In this document: positions 41,831-52,200 of the stretch, piece by piece
Numbering within the stretch: position 1 is the first letter of the stretch
Layout of the letters: each line of letters begins with the position of its first letter
Origin: Sphingobacteriaceae bacterium
GTDB lineage: Bacteria; Bacteroidota; Bacteroidia; B-17B0; Aurantibacillaceae
Reading direction: 5' to 3'
Assembly: GCA_016715905.1 (NCBI GenBank)
Contig: JADJXI010000020.1
Coordinates: 310,001 to 374,000, forward strand
DNA length: 64,000 nucleotides
The notes under the pieces: generated by a model
Told to the model about the DNA's origin: nothing
Seen by the model: only the letters and a program-made list of their open reading frames with translations
Databases searched by the model: none
Program-made: the position numbers and the translations under genes

Positions 41831-44344
41831 GTGGAAAAGTTGGAATTTAATATTCAGTTTGAACAAGTACTCGGATTTATCAATCAAACGTCCAAGTCGG
41901 TTTTTTTAACCGGAAAAGCCGGAACGGGTAAAACAACGCTCTTAAAATATATTAAGAGTAACACTTACAAAAACATGGCTATTGTGGCACCAACAGGTGT
42001 TGCGGCTATTAATGCAGGGGGCAGCACTATTCATTCCTTTTTTCAATTTCCGTTTACACCTTTTATTCCACAGTTTAATGATGATGGAACCTATAAAAAA
42101 AATGTTACTTCTGTATTCACACAAAAATACACCAAACAACGATTATCTATTTTCAGAAATTTAGATGTATTGGTTATTGACGAGGTGAGTATGGTAAGAG
42201 CAGATATGATGGATCAGATCGACGCCTGTTTAAAGTTTACAAGAAAAAAGTGGGATTTGCCGTTTGGCGGAGTGCAAGTACTATTAATAGGTGATATGTT
42301 TCAGTTAGCTCCTGTTATTAATTCGGAAGAGCAAAATATTTTAAAAAGCGTTTATAAAGGATTTTATTTTTTCAATAGTTTAATCATACAAAAAGAACCG
42401 CCTGTTTACATAGAGCTGGAAAAGATATTTCGTCAAAAAGAATCCAATTTTATCGAATTACTAAATAAAGTAAGAAACAATCGTTTAGGTTTAAAAGATT
42501 TAGGAGAGTTGAATGAGAAGTATAAAAAGGAAATAAGTGATGAAGAAAGATTAACATATATCACCTTAACCACGCATAATAAGAAAGCGGAAGAAATTAA
42601 TTCGAATTCTATGTCGAAAATTAAAGAAAAGGAGTTTTCGTATAAGGCCAAGGTGGAAGGTATTTTTCAGGAAAAGAGTTATCCGGCCGACGAAATCTTA
42701 AAATTAAAAAAAGGGGCAAGAGTCATGTTTTTGAAAAATAATTCGGAAAAAAATTTTTATAACGGCAAAACCGGAATAGTTACTTTTTTAGGAGAAGATG
42801 AAATTAAAGTTAAATGTGATGAAGATAAATATGAAATTGAAGTGCCGGTAGAAACATGGAACAATGTTTCCTATCAGGTAAACAATCAAACAACACAAAT
42901 CGAAGAAAATGTATTGGGAACATTTAAACAATTTCCATTAAGGCAAGCCTGGGCTATTACCATTCATAAATCGCAAGGATTAACTTTTGATCATTTAATT
43001 ATTGATGCTGAAGAGGCTTTTAGCAGTGGTCAGGTTTATGTGGCGCTCAGTAGATGCAGAAGTTTAAATGGTTTAATACTAAGTTCTAAATTAAATATTT
43101 CTTCAATCATAAACGACAGTAAAATTCTTGAATTTGCTGACACCAAGCATAGTCACAAACAAGTGAATGATGAATTTAACCAAGCGCGGAGAAAATTCAC
43201 GGTAAAAGCTTTGTTTGATGTGTTTTCCATGGAAGAAATGTACCGTGAAAAAAGTGAATTAAGCGGATCATTCATTCTTCATAAATCAAAACTCAATAAG
43301 GAGGGAGTAGATTGGTTGAGTAAAAATTTAGCAAAAATTGATGAATTATATGAAGTGAGTGTGAAGTTCCAAGTTCAACTTGAAAAAATGTTGGTAGTAA
43401 TTACAGATGTAGAACAGGATGTTGATTTGAAGGAGAGAATAGTTAAAGCCGCAGAATATTTTAATGTTCAATTGAATGCTTTAAAAAATAATTGGAAAGA
43501 TATTCCGGTACGAACACAAAGTAAAGAGGCAGCAGATGATTTAAATCCTTTTTTAAACACCATGCTAGAGATGATGCATGTAAAATGCATGAAGATACAG
43601 GCTTGTAGCAAAGGCTTTAACCTATCGGATTTAATTAGCGCGAAATTAAAAATGAAAATTCCCGAAATTCAAGTCAATATTTACAGTAGTGCCCGAAATA
43701 CAAAAATTGGTGCTGATGTAAAACATCCGGAGTTATATCGGGAATTATTGTTTTTGCGAGACGAAATTTGCAATGATGAACAACTGCCAATTTACATGGT
43801 TTTGAAAAATGAAAGTTTAAAACAAATGGCCGAATTTTTACCGGTGAACCAAACCGAACTTTTAGAAATTTCAGGTTTTGGAAATGCCAAAGTTGAATCA
43901 TTTGGTGATCGGTTTTTGAAACGCATTAATTCGTATTTAAAGAAAAATAATCTTTCGGGAAATATGAATAATATGATTTCAACGAAAAAGAAAGGCAAAA
44001 GCAAAAAAACAAAAGCAGGAACAGAAGAAGAATTAACCGGCGTAAAAGTAGACACAAAAAAAATCAGCTTTGACTATTTTAAAGAATTGGGAAGTGTAAG
44101 TGAAGTAGCAAAAAAAAGGGGAATGGCTACAAGTACAATAGAAACGCATTTATTAAAATATGTGATAGAAGGAGAAATTAATATCAACGACTTGGTTTCA
44201 AAAAAAATTCAAGATAAAATAACTAAAAAATTACCTTATTTTAATAAAACTTTAGGTTTGAAGTCTATAAAAGAACAGTTACCAGAAAGTGTAACCTATT
44301 CAGAAATAAAGTTTGTTTTGGCGCACAATAAGGTATTGGATTAA
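41831..44344 (+). CDS. PIF1/RecD-like helicase with HRDC and helix-turn-helix tail
   Basis: An 837-residue SF1-type helicase. The core (1-430) has Walker A GKAGTGKTTLL near 27, VIDEVSMVRADMM near 116, GDMFQLAPV near 153, a UvrD/RecD-like domain, the AITIHKSQGLTFD motif near 376 and YVALSRCRSL near 405. Residues about 635-705 form an HRDC domain (RELLFLRDEIC, SLKQMAEFLP, ELLEISGFGNAK), and about 755-800 a helix-turn-helix of the type found at the C-terminus of RecQ (GSVSEVAKKRGMATSTIETHLL). It probably unwinds DNA at stalled forks or G-rich structures. The start is GTG. This architecture is widespread in Bacteroidota, so it is not unusual. Confidence 0.88.
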   Translation: MEKLEFNIQFEQVLGFINQTSKSVFLTGKAGTGKTTLLKYIKSNTYKNMAIVAPTGVAAINAGGSTIHSFFQFPFTPFIPQFNDDGTYKKNVTSVFTQKYTKQRLSIFRNLDVLVIDEVSMVRADMMDQIDACLKFTRKKWDLPFGGVQVLLIGDMFQLAPVINSEEQNILKSVYKGFYFFNSLIIQKEPPVYIELEKIFRQKESNFIELLNKVRNNRLGLKDLGELNEKYKKEISDEERLTYITLTTHNKKAEEINSNSMSKIKEKEFSYKAKVEGIFQEKSYPADEILKLKKGARVMFLKNNSEKNFYNGKTGIVTFLGEDEIKVKCDEDKYEIEVPVETWNNVSYQVNNQTTQIEENVLGTFKQFPLRQAWAITIHKSQGLTFDHLIIDAEEAFSSGQVYVALSRCRSLNGLILSSKLNISSIINDSKILEFADTKHSHKQVNDEFNQARRKFTVKALFDVFSMEEMYREKSELSGSFILHKSKLNKEGVDWLSKNLAKIDELYEVSVKFQVQLEKMLVVITDVEQDVDLKERIVKAAEYFNVQLNALKNNWKDIPVRTQSKEAADDLNPFLNTMLEMMHVKCMKIQACSKGFNLSDLISAKLKMKIPEIQVNIYSSARNTKIGADVKHPELYRELLFLRDEICNDEQLPIYMVLKNESLKQMAEFLPVNQTELLEISGFGNAKVESFGDRFLKRINSYLKKNNLSGNMNNMISTKKKGKSKKTKAGTEEELTGVKVDTKKISFDYFKELGSVSEVAKKRGMATSTIETHLLKYVIEGEININDLVSKKIQDKITKKLPYFNKTLGLKSIKEQLPESVTYSEIKFVLAHNKVLD

Positions 44345-44348
44345 TGAA

Positions 44349-44879
44349 TTAAGGTAATTTATTTTTTAATATTTCCCATAAAACAATCCCCACACTTACA
44401 GCAATATTAAGCGAATGTTTGGTGCCGGCCTGAGGTATTTCAATTACCCCATCACACGCATTGATGACTTCTTGTTCAACACCATAAACTTCATTGCCAA
44501 AAACAACTGCAATATTATTTTCAGATGCTTTGTGATTTTTTAAATTAATACTGTTTTTAGCTTGTTCTACTGCAAATACACTATAATTGCTCGCTTTCAG
44601 TTGCTCTATAGCTTCCTGAGTTGTTTTAAAATATTGCCACTCCATACTTTCAGTTGCGCCCAAAGCTGTTTTTTCAATTTCTTTATTCGGCGGAGTGCCG
44701 GTTATTCCGCAAAGTATTATTTTTTCAATTAAAAAAGCATCACAAGTTCTGAATGCTGAGCCTACATTATTTAAACTGCGGACATTATCCAAAACAACAA
44801 TAAGTTTGTTTTTATCTGTTTTTTTGAATTCATTTAAATCAATCCTGTTTAACTCTTCATTCTTTAATTTTTCGTTCAT
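44349..44879 (-). CDS. TrmH (SpoU)-family RNA methyltransferase
   Basis: A 176-residue SPOUT methyltransferase of the TrmH group that uses SAM to methylate 2'-OH of tRNA or rRNA. Motif 1 appears as LDNVRSLNNVGSAFRTCD near 32-49, motif 2 as VVFGNEVYGV near 130-139, motif 3 as IEIPQAGTKHSLNIAVSVGIVLWE near 147-170. It lacks the N-terminal substrate-binding domain of longer family members, so the target nucleotide cannot be assigned. It is convergent with the helicase gene (4-base gap) and divergent from the MCE gene. Confidence 0.9.
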   Translation of the reverse strand: MNEKLKNEELNRIDLNEFKKTDKNKLIVVLDNVRSLNNVGSAFRTCDAFLIEKIILCGITGTPPNKEIEKTALGATESMEWQYFKTTQEAIEQLKASNYSVFAVEQAKNSINLKNHKASENNIAVVFGNEVYGVEQEVINACDGVIEIPQAGTKHSLNIAVSVGIVLWEILKNKLP

Positions 44880-44940
44880 TCTTGTTCCATTTGAATCAAT
44901 AAAAATACTTATATTTATCCTTTAAATTGTTCCATATTTT

Positions 44941-45927
44941 GTGAAAATAAGTAAAGAGTTTAAGATAGGTATCGTTGTGGTGTGCGCCCTTGTTGCATTT
45001 ATTTGGGGCGTGAATTTTTTGAAAGGATCTAATATTTTTTCTAAAAAGAATTACCTGTATGCACTTTATCCAAAAATTGACGGATTGATTGAAGCAAGTC
45101 CCATTTTAATCAATGGATTTAAAGTTGGACAAGTAAGTGAAATTTCACTTTTAAGAATAAATGATACCAATAAAGTGTTGGTTAAATTTTTAATTACTTC
45201 CGATGTGCAAATTCCTGTAAAATCTACAGCCCGTTCAGTTAGCGCCGATTTATTAGGTTCAAAGGCGGTTGAAATAGTTTTTAGCTCGGAGAAGGGATAT
45301 GTAAAGTCAGGTGATACATTATTCGCAGCTTTAGAACCCGGATTCAAGCAAGAGTTGGATAAACGTATTGCGCCTATTCAGGCAAAAGCCGAAAGTTTAA
45401 TTGGGGCCATGGATAGTGTAATTAATGTAGTAAGCTCCATTCTAAATGCAAAAACTCGTGATAATCTCGATAAGTCAATTGAAGGTGTGCGCAAAGCCAT
45501 TTTATCTTTAGAACAAACAGCTTATAAGTTGGATGATTTGATTGGTACCGAAAAAGCAAAAATTTCATCGATTTTAACTAATTTAAATGGTGTTGCTGCT
45601 GATTTGAATAAAAGCGGGGATAAAATTAAAAACATCATTTCCAATTTAAATAATGTGAGTGATAGTTTAGCCAAAGCGCAATTGAAATCTGCAATTGACG
45701 AGGCGGATAAGTCCTTGAAACAATTAAATATTATGATTACCAAAATCAATCAAGGGGAAGGAACCATTGGTAAATTAGCCAAAAATGATACATTGTACTA
45801 TAACTTAAATAAATCTACTGTTGATCTGGATAAATTATTAAAAGATCTTCGAGTAAACCCTGAACGTTATATTCACTTCTCTGTTTTCGGTAGAAAGGAA
45901 AAACGAAAAGATAAACCAAAAGATTAA
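44941..45927 (+). CDS. MlaD/MCE-domain protein
   Basis: A 328-residue protein with one N-terminal transmembrane anchor (about 7-25, IGIVVVCALVAFIWGVNF) and a MCE domain (about 38-120; LYALYPKIDGLIEASPILINGFKVGQVSEI). The rest is long amphipathic helix with repeated heptads (DKSIEGVRKAILSLEQTAYKL and others), ending in a Lys/Arg-rich tail. MCE proteins are the substrate-binding subunits of lipid ABC transporters (Mla). No permease or ATPase gene is next to it, so partners must be elsewhere. The start is GTG. It is followed after 8 bases by an iron-sulfur protein gene. Confidence 0.87.
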   Translation: MKISKEFKIGIVVVCALVAFIWGVNFLKGSNIFSKKNYLYALYPKIDGLIEASPILINGFKVGQVSEISLLRINDTNKVLVKFLITSDVQIPVKSTARSVSADLLGSKAVEIVFSSEKGYVKSGDTLFAALEPGFKQELDKRIAPIQAKAESLIGAMDSVINVVSSILNAKTRDNLDKSIEGVRKAILSLEQTAYKLDDLIGTEKAKISSILTNLNGVAADLNKSGDKIKNIISNLNNVSDSLAKAQLKSAIDEADKSLKQLNIMITKINQGEGTIGKLAKNDTLYYNLNKSTVDLDKLLKDLRVNPERYIHFSVFGRKEKRKDKPKD

Positions 45928-45935
45928 AAGTATTT

Positions 45936-47219
45936 ATGATCGCAGTACTCTTGTTTATTATTCTCTTTTTAGGCGGCTTTATTTTATTCGGCCTTAACAT
46001 GCGAAAAATCAGGAGAAATGTGATGTTGGGTAGATCGTATAAAGTGGATGGCCCTGCCGGAGAGCGATTAAAAACAATGATTTTAGTTGCATTTGGGCAA
46101 CAAAAAATGTTTAGCCGACCAATCCCGGCTATTCTGCATTTATTTTTATACGTAGCTTTTGTTATTACCCAAATCGAATTAATTGAAATTATTGTTGATG
46201 GGGTGAGTGGCTCTCATCGTTTTTTCAGTTCTTCATTAGGAGGATTTTACACATTTGTGATCAGTTTTATTGAGATTTTGTCTGTTTTGGCTTTTATCGG
46301 AACCATTGCTTTTCTTTTTCGCAGAAATATTGTTAAGCTTGCGCGTTTTCAAAGTCCGGAAATGAAAGGCTGGCCTTTTAAGGATGCCAATTTTATTTTG
46401 TTTGGAGAAATTACTTTGATTTGCTTTATTTTTATGATGAATGGAGCAGATTCTGTAAAATCAGATACGGGATTTATAATAAGCTCAAATATTGGTCCTG
46501 CATTATTTGGCGGCATGTCTGATTCTGCATTGCATAGCATAGAAAGGATTGGATGGTGGGGACATCTTGTTATGGTTTTGGCCTTTTTGAATTATCTGCC
46601 TTTTTCAAAACATCTGCATATATTATTAGGTTTTCCGAATACGTATTATTCTAATTTAAATAAGAAAGGAAAATTCACAACGTTGGAAAGTGTAACCGAT
46701 GTGGTGGCCCCTAATTTTGATCCATCTTATGTCCCTAAAACAGATCCAAATAATCCAATCCGTTTTGGAGCGAAAGATGTGCAGGATTTAACTTGGAAAA
46801 ACTTATTAGATGCCTATACTTGCACGGAATGCGGTAGGTGTACAAGTGCTTGTCCGCAAAATCAAACGGGTAAGAAATTATCTCCACGAAAGATCATGAT
46901 GGATACGAGAGACAGGGTGGAAGAGGTTGGAAAAAATATAGATAAAAATAAAGGCGTTTTTGTGGATGACGGAAAATCACTATTAGATTTAATTAGCAAG
47001 GAAGAAATTTGGGCCTGTAATACCTGCAACGCTTGTGTACAAGAGTGTCCGGTGAATATCGATCCGTTAGCTATAATCATTGAATTGAGAAGGTATTTAG
47101 TGATGGAAGAGAGTCAAAGCCCGAATGAATTAAACACTATGTTTTCGAATGTGGAAAATAACGGAGCTCCTTGGCAATTTGCACAATCGGATAGAGCAAA
47201 CTGGATAAATGAAAATTAA
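45936..47219 (+). CDS. Membrane-anchored 4Fe-4S ferredoxin-type protein (HdrC/GlpC-like)
   Basis: A 427-residue protein with an N-terminal membrane part of about 5-6 helices (residues about 1-235, including ILFIILFLGGFILFGL and HLVMVLAFLNYLPFSKHLH), where His residues could bind haem as in NarI/DsrM-like proteins, and a soluble part with two 4Fe-4S motifs: CTECGRCTSACP near 288-299 and CNTCNACVQECP near 350-361. It probably passes electrons between quinone and the soluble partner encoded by the next gene, 3 bases downstream. Donor and acceptor are unknown. Confidence 0.82.
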   Translation: MIAVLLFIILFLGGFILFGLNMRKIRRNVMLGRSYKVDGPAGERLKTMILVAFGQQKMFSRPIPAILHLFLYVAFVITQIELIEIIVDGVSGSHRFFSSSLGGFYTFVISFIEILSVLAFIGTIAFLFRRNIVKLARFQSPEMKGWPFKDANFILFGEITLICFIFMMNGADSVKSDTGFIISSNIGPALFGGMSDSALHSIERIGWWGHLVMVLAFLNYLPFSKHLHILLGFPNTYYSNLNKKGKFTTLESVTDVVAPNFDPSYVPKTDPNNPIRFGAKDVQDLTWKNLLDAYTCTECGRCTSACPQNQTGKKLSPRKIMMDTRDRVEEVGKNIDKNKGVFVDDGKSLLDLISKEEIWACNTCNACVQECPVNIDPLAIIIELRRYLVMEESQSPNELNTMFSNVENNGAPWQFAQSDRANWINEN

Positions 47220-47222
47220 TAA

Positions 47223-48017
47223 ATGAGCAATTCACAAATACATGTGCCTACTATGGCAGAAATGATTGCCAAAGGTGAAGTGCCTGAAATATTATTTTGG
47301 GTTGGTTGTAGTGGTAGCTTTGACGATAGAGCAAAGAAAATAACGAAGGCAATTATTCGCATTTTAGATCAAGTAAAATTAAAATTCGCCATTTTGGGAA
47401 TGGAAGAAAGTTGTAGTGGCGATCCGGCTAAACGCGCCGGAAATGAATTTTTATTTCAGATGCAAGCTATGCAAAACATCACAGTAATGAATGGCTATAG
47501 CATAAAAAAAATTGTTACCGGTTGTCCGCATTGTTACAATACACTTAAAAATGAATATCCGGCATTGGGTGGAAATTACGAGGTTATACATCACACCGAA
47601 TTGGTGCAGCAATTAATTAATGAGGGTAAATTAAAAGTAAATGGCGGTACATTTAAAGGCAAGAAAATAGTTTTTCACGATCCTTGTTATTTAGGTAGGG
47701 CTAATGATGTTTATGAAGCACCAAGAAATGTGATTCAAAGCTTAGATGCAGAATTACATGAAATGAAACGGAGTAGAGCCAAAGGACTTTGTTGTGGGGC
47801 TGGTGGGGCACAAATGTTTAAAGAAGCTGAGCCGGGAAAGAAAGAAGTTCATGTGGAAAGAACGGAAGAAGCTTTGGCCGAAAATCCGGATATCATTGCT
47901 GTGGCCTGTCCGTTTTGTAATACTATGATGACGGATGGAGTAAAACATTTTAATAAGGAATCGAAAACCCGTGTTTTAGATGTTGCAGAATTAATTGCTC
48001 AGGCGAATGACCTTTAA
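47223..48017 (+). CDS. CCG-domain iron-sulfur oxidoreductase (HdrB/LutA-like)
   Basis: A 264-residue cytoplasmic protein with two CCG (cysteine-rich) domains of the heterodisulfide reductase HdrB/LutA/GlpC family. The first has CSGSFD, EESCSGDPAKR and GCPHCYNTLKNEYP; the second has HDPCYLGRANDVYEAPR near 155-171, LCCGAGGAQMFKE near 190 and CPFCNTMMTD near 230. CCG domains can hold a noncubane 4Fe-4S cluster that breaks disulfides or moves single electrons. Together with the membrane ferredoxin gene it makes a two-part quinone-linked oxidoreductase. It overlaps the next gene by 11 bases. Confidence 0.87.
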   Translation: MSNSQIHVPTMAEMIAKGEVPEILFWVGCSGSFDDRAKKITKAIIRILDQVKLKFAILGMEESCSGDPAKRAGNEFLFQMQAMQNITVMNGYSIKKIVTGCPHCYNTLKNEYPALGGNYEVIHHTELVQQLINEGKLKVNGGTFKGKKIVFHDPCYLGRANDVYEAPRNVIQSLDAELHEMKRSRAKGLCCGAGGAQMFKEAEPGKKEVHVERTEEALAENPDIIAVACPFCNTMMTDGVKHFNKESKTRVLDVAELIAQANDL

Positions 48018-49038
48018 AAAATTATACCATTGTTTATTCTGGTTTAGTGTTTTACTAATCAATAATGCTTGTGAGAATTCTAATTCTCAATCTGAACAAG
48101 ATCAGCATAAAAGCGATAGTTTAAGTTTAAAACTTAATTCACCGGAATTAAAAAAACTAAATGCTGACATTCTATCTGATCCTTCCAACCCTAATTTGTA
48201 TAATCAAAGAGCTAAAATTTATTGGAAATTGAATCAGTTAATTGAAGCGACAGCAGACGCTATTCGCTCCATTCGATTGGATAGCACCCAAGTAAATTAT
48301 TATGCTGATTTAGCCGATATTTATTTTGCGCAAAACAAAACGAAATTAGCCAAAGAAACTTTGGAAATCATTGAAGTCAAATTTCCGGAAAATGAGGATG
48401 CGCAATTAAAATTGGCAGAACTTTATTTTTTAGTGAAGGATTATCAAGCAGCAATAGATCATACCAACAAAGCTTTGAAAATTAATACGAATCTGGCTCA
48501 GGCCTATTTTTTAAAGGGTAATATTTATAGAGAAAGCGGGGATACCGGGAAGGCTATCTCTAATTTAATGACTACCATTGAGCAGGATAATAAATTTGCA
48601 ATGGCTTATCAGGATTTGGGTGTTATTTACGCTGCTAAAAAAAATCCTTTGGCCTTCGATTTTTACAACAATGCTTTAAAATTAAATCCCAATAACACCG
48701 AAGTGAGTTATGGAATTGCCAAGTTGTTGCAAGACTTAAATAAAATAGATGAAGCCATAGATTCTTATACAAAAATTTTGGAAAAAGATGAAAATTGCTT
48801 TAACTGTTTATATAATTTAGGCGCAATACACTTCGAAATAAAAAAAGACAACAAAACAGCTTTGGAGTTTTTTTCGAAAACTATTTCTAAGAATCCCAAT
48901 TATGTGGAAGCCTACTTGGCACGAGGCTTAACGTATTTAAATTTAAAAGATAAAATTGCCGCGAAAGCCGATTTCGAAATGTGCTTACGACTTGAGCCAA
49001 ACTACCAACCCGCCTTATTGGCTTTGAATCAAATCTAA
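48007..49038 (+). CDS. Tetratricopeptide-repeat lipoprotein
   Basis: A 343-residue protein from the ATG at 48007, which overlaps the preceding stop by 11 bases; a TTG four codons earlier is possible but less likely. The leader ends in a lipobox (LLINNAC, Cys about 22). Residues about 50-343 are roughly eight TPR units, for example LYNQRAKIYWKLNQLIEATADA, AYFLKGNIYRESGDTGKAI, NCLYNLGAIHFEIKKDNKTA and AYLARGLTYLNLKDK. TPR lipoproteins serve as protein-contact scaffolds in the periplasm. Transcription with the MCE and Fe-S genes is likely, but a shared function is not evident. Confidence 0.8.
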   Translation: MTFKKLYHCLFWFSVLLINNACENSNSQSEQDQHKSDSLSLKLNSPELKKLNADILSDPSNPNLYNQRAKIYWKLNQLIEATADAIRSIRLDSTQVNYYADLADIYFAQNKTKLAKETLEIIEVKFPENEDAQLKLAELYFLVKDYQAAIDHTNKALKINTNLAQAYFLKGNIYRESGDTGKAISNLMTTIEQDNKFAMAYQDLGVIYAAKKNPLAFDFYNNALKLNPNNTEVSYGIAKLLQDLNKIDEAIDSYTKILEKDENCFNCLYNLGAIHFEIKKDNKTALEFFSKTISKNPNYVEAYLARGLTYLNLKDKIAAKADFEMCLRLEPNYQPALLALNQI

Positions 49039-49169
49039 ATTATTTAGTTATTGATTTTCAATACTATCGTTTTTTTTACAATCGGCTTTTAACTTATTTA
49101 ATTGGTAGTTAAATGAGTGAATTGTGTCGAAAAATGAGTAAATCCAACTATTATATACTCTTGATGAAC

Positions 49170-49177
49170 TAAATTTG
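49170..49177 (+). promoter_or_regulatory. -7 promoter element of the SBBP-repeat gene
   Basis: TAAATTTG fits TAnnTTTG and lies 30 bases before the ATG at 49208. No TTG sits at the right distance upstream. Confidence 0.4.
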
Positions 49178-49207
49178 TAAAAACACCATTTTAACAAATT
49201 AAATAAG

Positions 49208-52200
49208 ATGAAGAAAATATACGCATTTGTGGTTTTAAGTTTAGCGTTTACGAGTTTAAATGCTTTTGATAAAAAACCAAACATCAGCCTGAACAAAAAT
49301 TCAGAAATTTCTTTTACTGAAAATAAAGGGCAAGTAGGAGATCAATTTTTTAACCCACGCCCGGATGTGAAATTTAGCGGAACAGCCAATGGAATGGTGT
49401 TTCATATTCGCAATAATGGCGTGAGTTATCAGTTACACAAAGTTGAAAGCTGGAAGGCTGAAAATGAAGAAATGCCGCAGGAGTTAAATGATGCACCTCA
49501 AATTCCAAACGAGGTAACAGTTTATAGAATTGATGAGTATTGGAAAAATTGTAATTTAAATTTTACATCAATTACAGAAAAAGTATTGCCGGGTTACAAT
49601 AATTATTATACGGCAGTTTGTCCAAATGGTGTAACGAATGTGTTATCCTTTGAAGGTGTTATTCTAAAAAATCTATATAATAATATTGATTTGCATTATT
49701 ATCAAAGCAAGGGTAATTTAAAACACGATTATTTAGTAGCTGCAAACGCAGATTATACACAAATACAAATTGAAGTTAAGGGTGCCGAAGTTTCCATACA
49801 AAAGGATGGGAGCGTATTATTGAAAACACCGCTTGGTAATGTGGAAGAAGGGGCTCCGGTAGTTTATCAAAATGGTAAAAAAATTCAGGCGAATTGGGTA
49901 TTACGAAATGGTGTTTTAAGCTATAATATTCCGAAATATGATAAAAATTTACCTTTAATAATAGATCCTTTGGTGCGTTCTTGGGGTACTTATTATGGAG
50001 GGTCAGGTGTAGACTATCAAAGAGATTTAGACGCGGAAGCTAACGGCAATGTTTTTATAGGAGGTTATACCAATACTAGTTTTGGTACCGGAATAGCAAC
50101 AGTAGGTTCTCATCAGTCTTCTTTTGGTGGCTCATCTTATGATGCTTATTTAGCTAAATTTAATCAAGCAGGGGTTCGTCAATGGGGAACTTATTATGGT
50201 GGAACAGCATTGGATTATGGCCAGGGCTGTGCTGTGGATGGTTCAGGTAATTCATTTTTATCGGGTTATACAGGCAGTTTCAATAATATGTCAACTCCTG
50301 GGGCTCATCAATCTGCATTTGGTGGTAGTTCTTATGATGGATTTATAGTTAAATTTAATTCAGCCGGTGTTCGTCAATGGGGTACATATTATGGAGGAAC
50401 TGGTCTTGATTATGGCCAAGGTTGTTCAGCCGATGCAGCAGGAAATGCTTATTTTACCGGATATACAACATCCTCTAATAACATGACGACGGCCGGGGTT
50501 CAGCAGCCTACATTTGGAGGTAGTTCATACGACGCATTTTTAGTAAAGTTCACCAGTGCAGGTACTCGTATTTTCGGAACATATATGGGAGGGACAGGTT
50601 TAGATTATGGTCAGGATGTAACTGCGAACGGAAGTGGCAATGCTTACATTACAGGTTACACAAGTAGTGGAAATAATGTTTCGTCGGCCGGCGCTCATCA
50701 AGTATCGAGTGGAGGAGGGTATGATGCCTATTTAGTAAAATATAACACAAACGGAACAAGAGCTTGGGGAACTTATTACGGAGGATCGTCTACTGATTAT
50801 GGTTTCGGTGTACAAGCTAATACAGCCGGAGATGTGGTAATAGGAGGTTATACTGCGAGTTTTAATAATATTTCGAGTCCCGGTTCTCATCAAGTAAGTA
50901 ATGGTGGAGGAGCTGATAGCTGGGTAGCAAAATTTAATACCAATGGTATACGTCAATGGGGTACTTATTATGGTGGAACTTCAACCGATTATGGAACCAA
51001 AGCTTATATTGCCACAAACGGAAATGTTTATATCTCCGGATATACCGGAAGCCAGACAGGAACTGTTATTGCAACGAATGATGGTTGGCAAACTACTTTT
51101 GGTGGCAGTTCTTACGATGCCTTTTTCGGTGAGTTTAACTCTACCGGTACAAGATTATATGGAACTTATTATGGAGGTACTTCTTTAGATTACGGTTATG
51201 GTATTGCTGCTGTTTCTAATAGTGTTTATCTTGGCGGATATACGCAAAGTACCGGTAATATTTCTAGTCCGGGTAGTCATCAACCTACCGGAAACGGAAG
51301 TTATGACGGTTTTCTTGTTAAGTTTGAGCAATGTACTGCACCTTCTGCACCTATAAATACAACACCTCCTGCAAATCATACTATTTGTGCAAATAATTCA
51401 ACAACTTTAACTGCAAGCGGAACAGCAACATTAACATGGTATGCAACGCCTACCAGTACTGCAGTTTTAGGTACAGGTTCGTCTTATACAACGCCTGTTT
51501 TAACTGCTGGGTCATATAGCTATTATGTAGCATCAGTTACTTGCGCAGGTGGGCCACGTGCTCTGATAACAGTAAGTGTAAACCCTGCGCCGGTAGTTAG
51601 TGTTACCAGCGGTACATCTTGTCCTAATACCTCTTTCAATATAAATCCAACCGGTGCAATTGCTTATACTTTTAATCCGGCAGGCGGACCAATTTACTCT
51701 CCTTCAGTAACTACATCTTATACAGTTATTGGCGTTGATGGTAATGGTTGTGTTTCACAGCCTACAACTGCTTTAATAACTGTTATTCCTTCTCCTACTA
51801 TAACTGTTAACAGTGGTTCCATTTGTTTAGGTCAAACTTTTACGATGGTTCCTAGTGGAGCATTGAATTATACGTATTCTAGCGGAAGTGCTACGGTTAA
51901 TCCGGTAACAACTTCTACTTATTACGTAACCGGTGATAGTGGCGGTTGTCCTTCCATTAATGCTGCAGTAAGTGTTGTTACTGTTCAATCTTTACCTTCA
52001 GTTACTGTTACAGGCCCAAATGCCATGTGCTTAGGTCAAACTATTGTATTAAACGCGTTTGGTGCCAATACTTATTCTTGGAGTAATGGCGCCGTAACTT
52101 CATCTGTTGCGGTTTCTCCTACAGCTTCAATCGCTTATACAGTTGTTGGAACTGGTGTTAATACTTGTGCAGGTCCTGATGTAGTTAAAAATGTATTAGT

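Noticed and set aside
41831..44344. Helicase considered as part of a defence island
   Set aside because: The PIF1-HRDC-HTH architecture is common in Bacteroidota and the neighbours are metabolic and RNA-modification genes, with no nuclease, toxin or restriction gene.
44884..44937. Two direct copies of TTGTTCCAT between the TrmH and MCE genes
   Set aside because: Nine bases repeated once in a 60-base AT-rich gap are not distinctive enough to call an operator.
44941..45927. Complete Mla-type lipid ABC transporter
   Set aside because: Only the MCE subunit is present; no ATPase or permease gene occurs within the window.
49980..51330. Regular repeats considered as a CRISPR array or satellite
   Set aside because: The period of about 180 bases matches protein SBBP units in one open frame; there are no short identical repeats with unique spacers.
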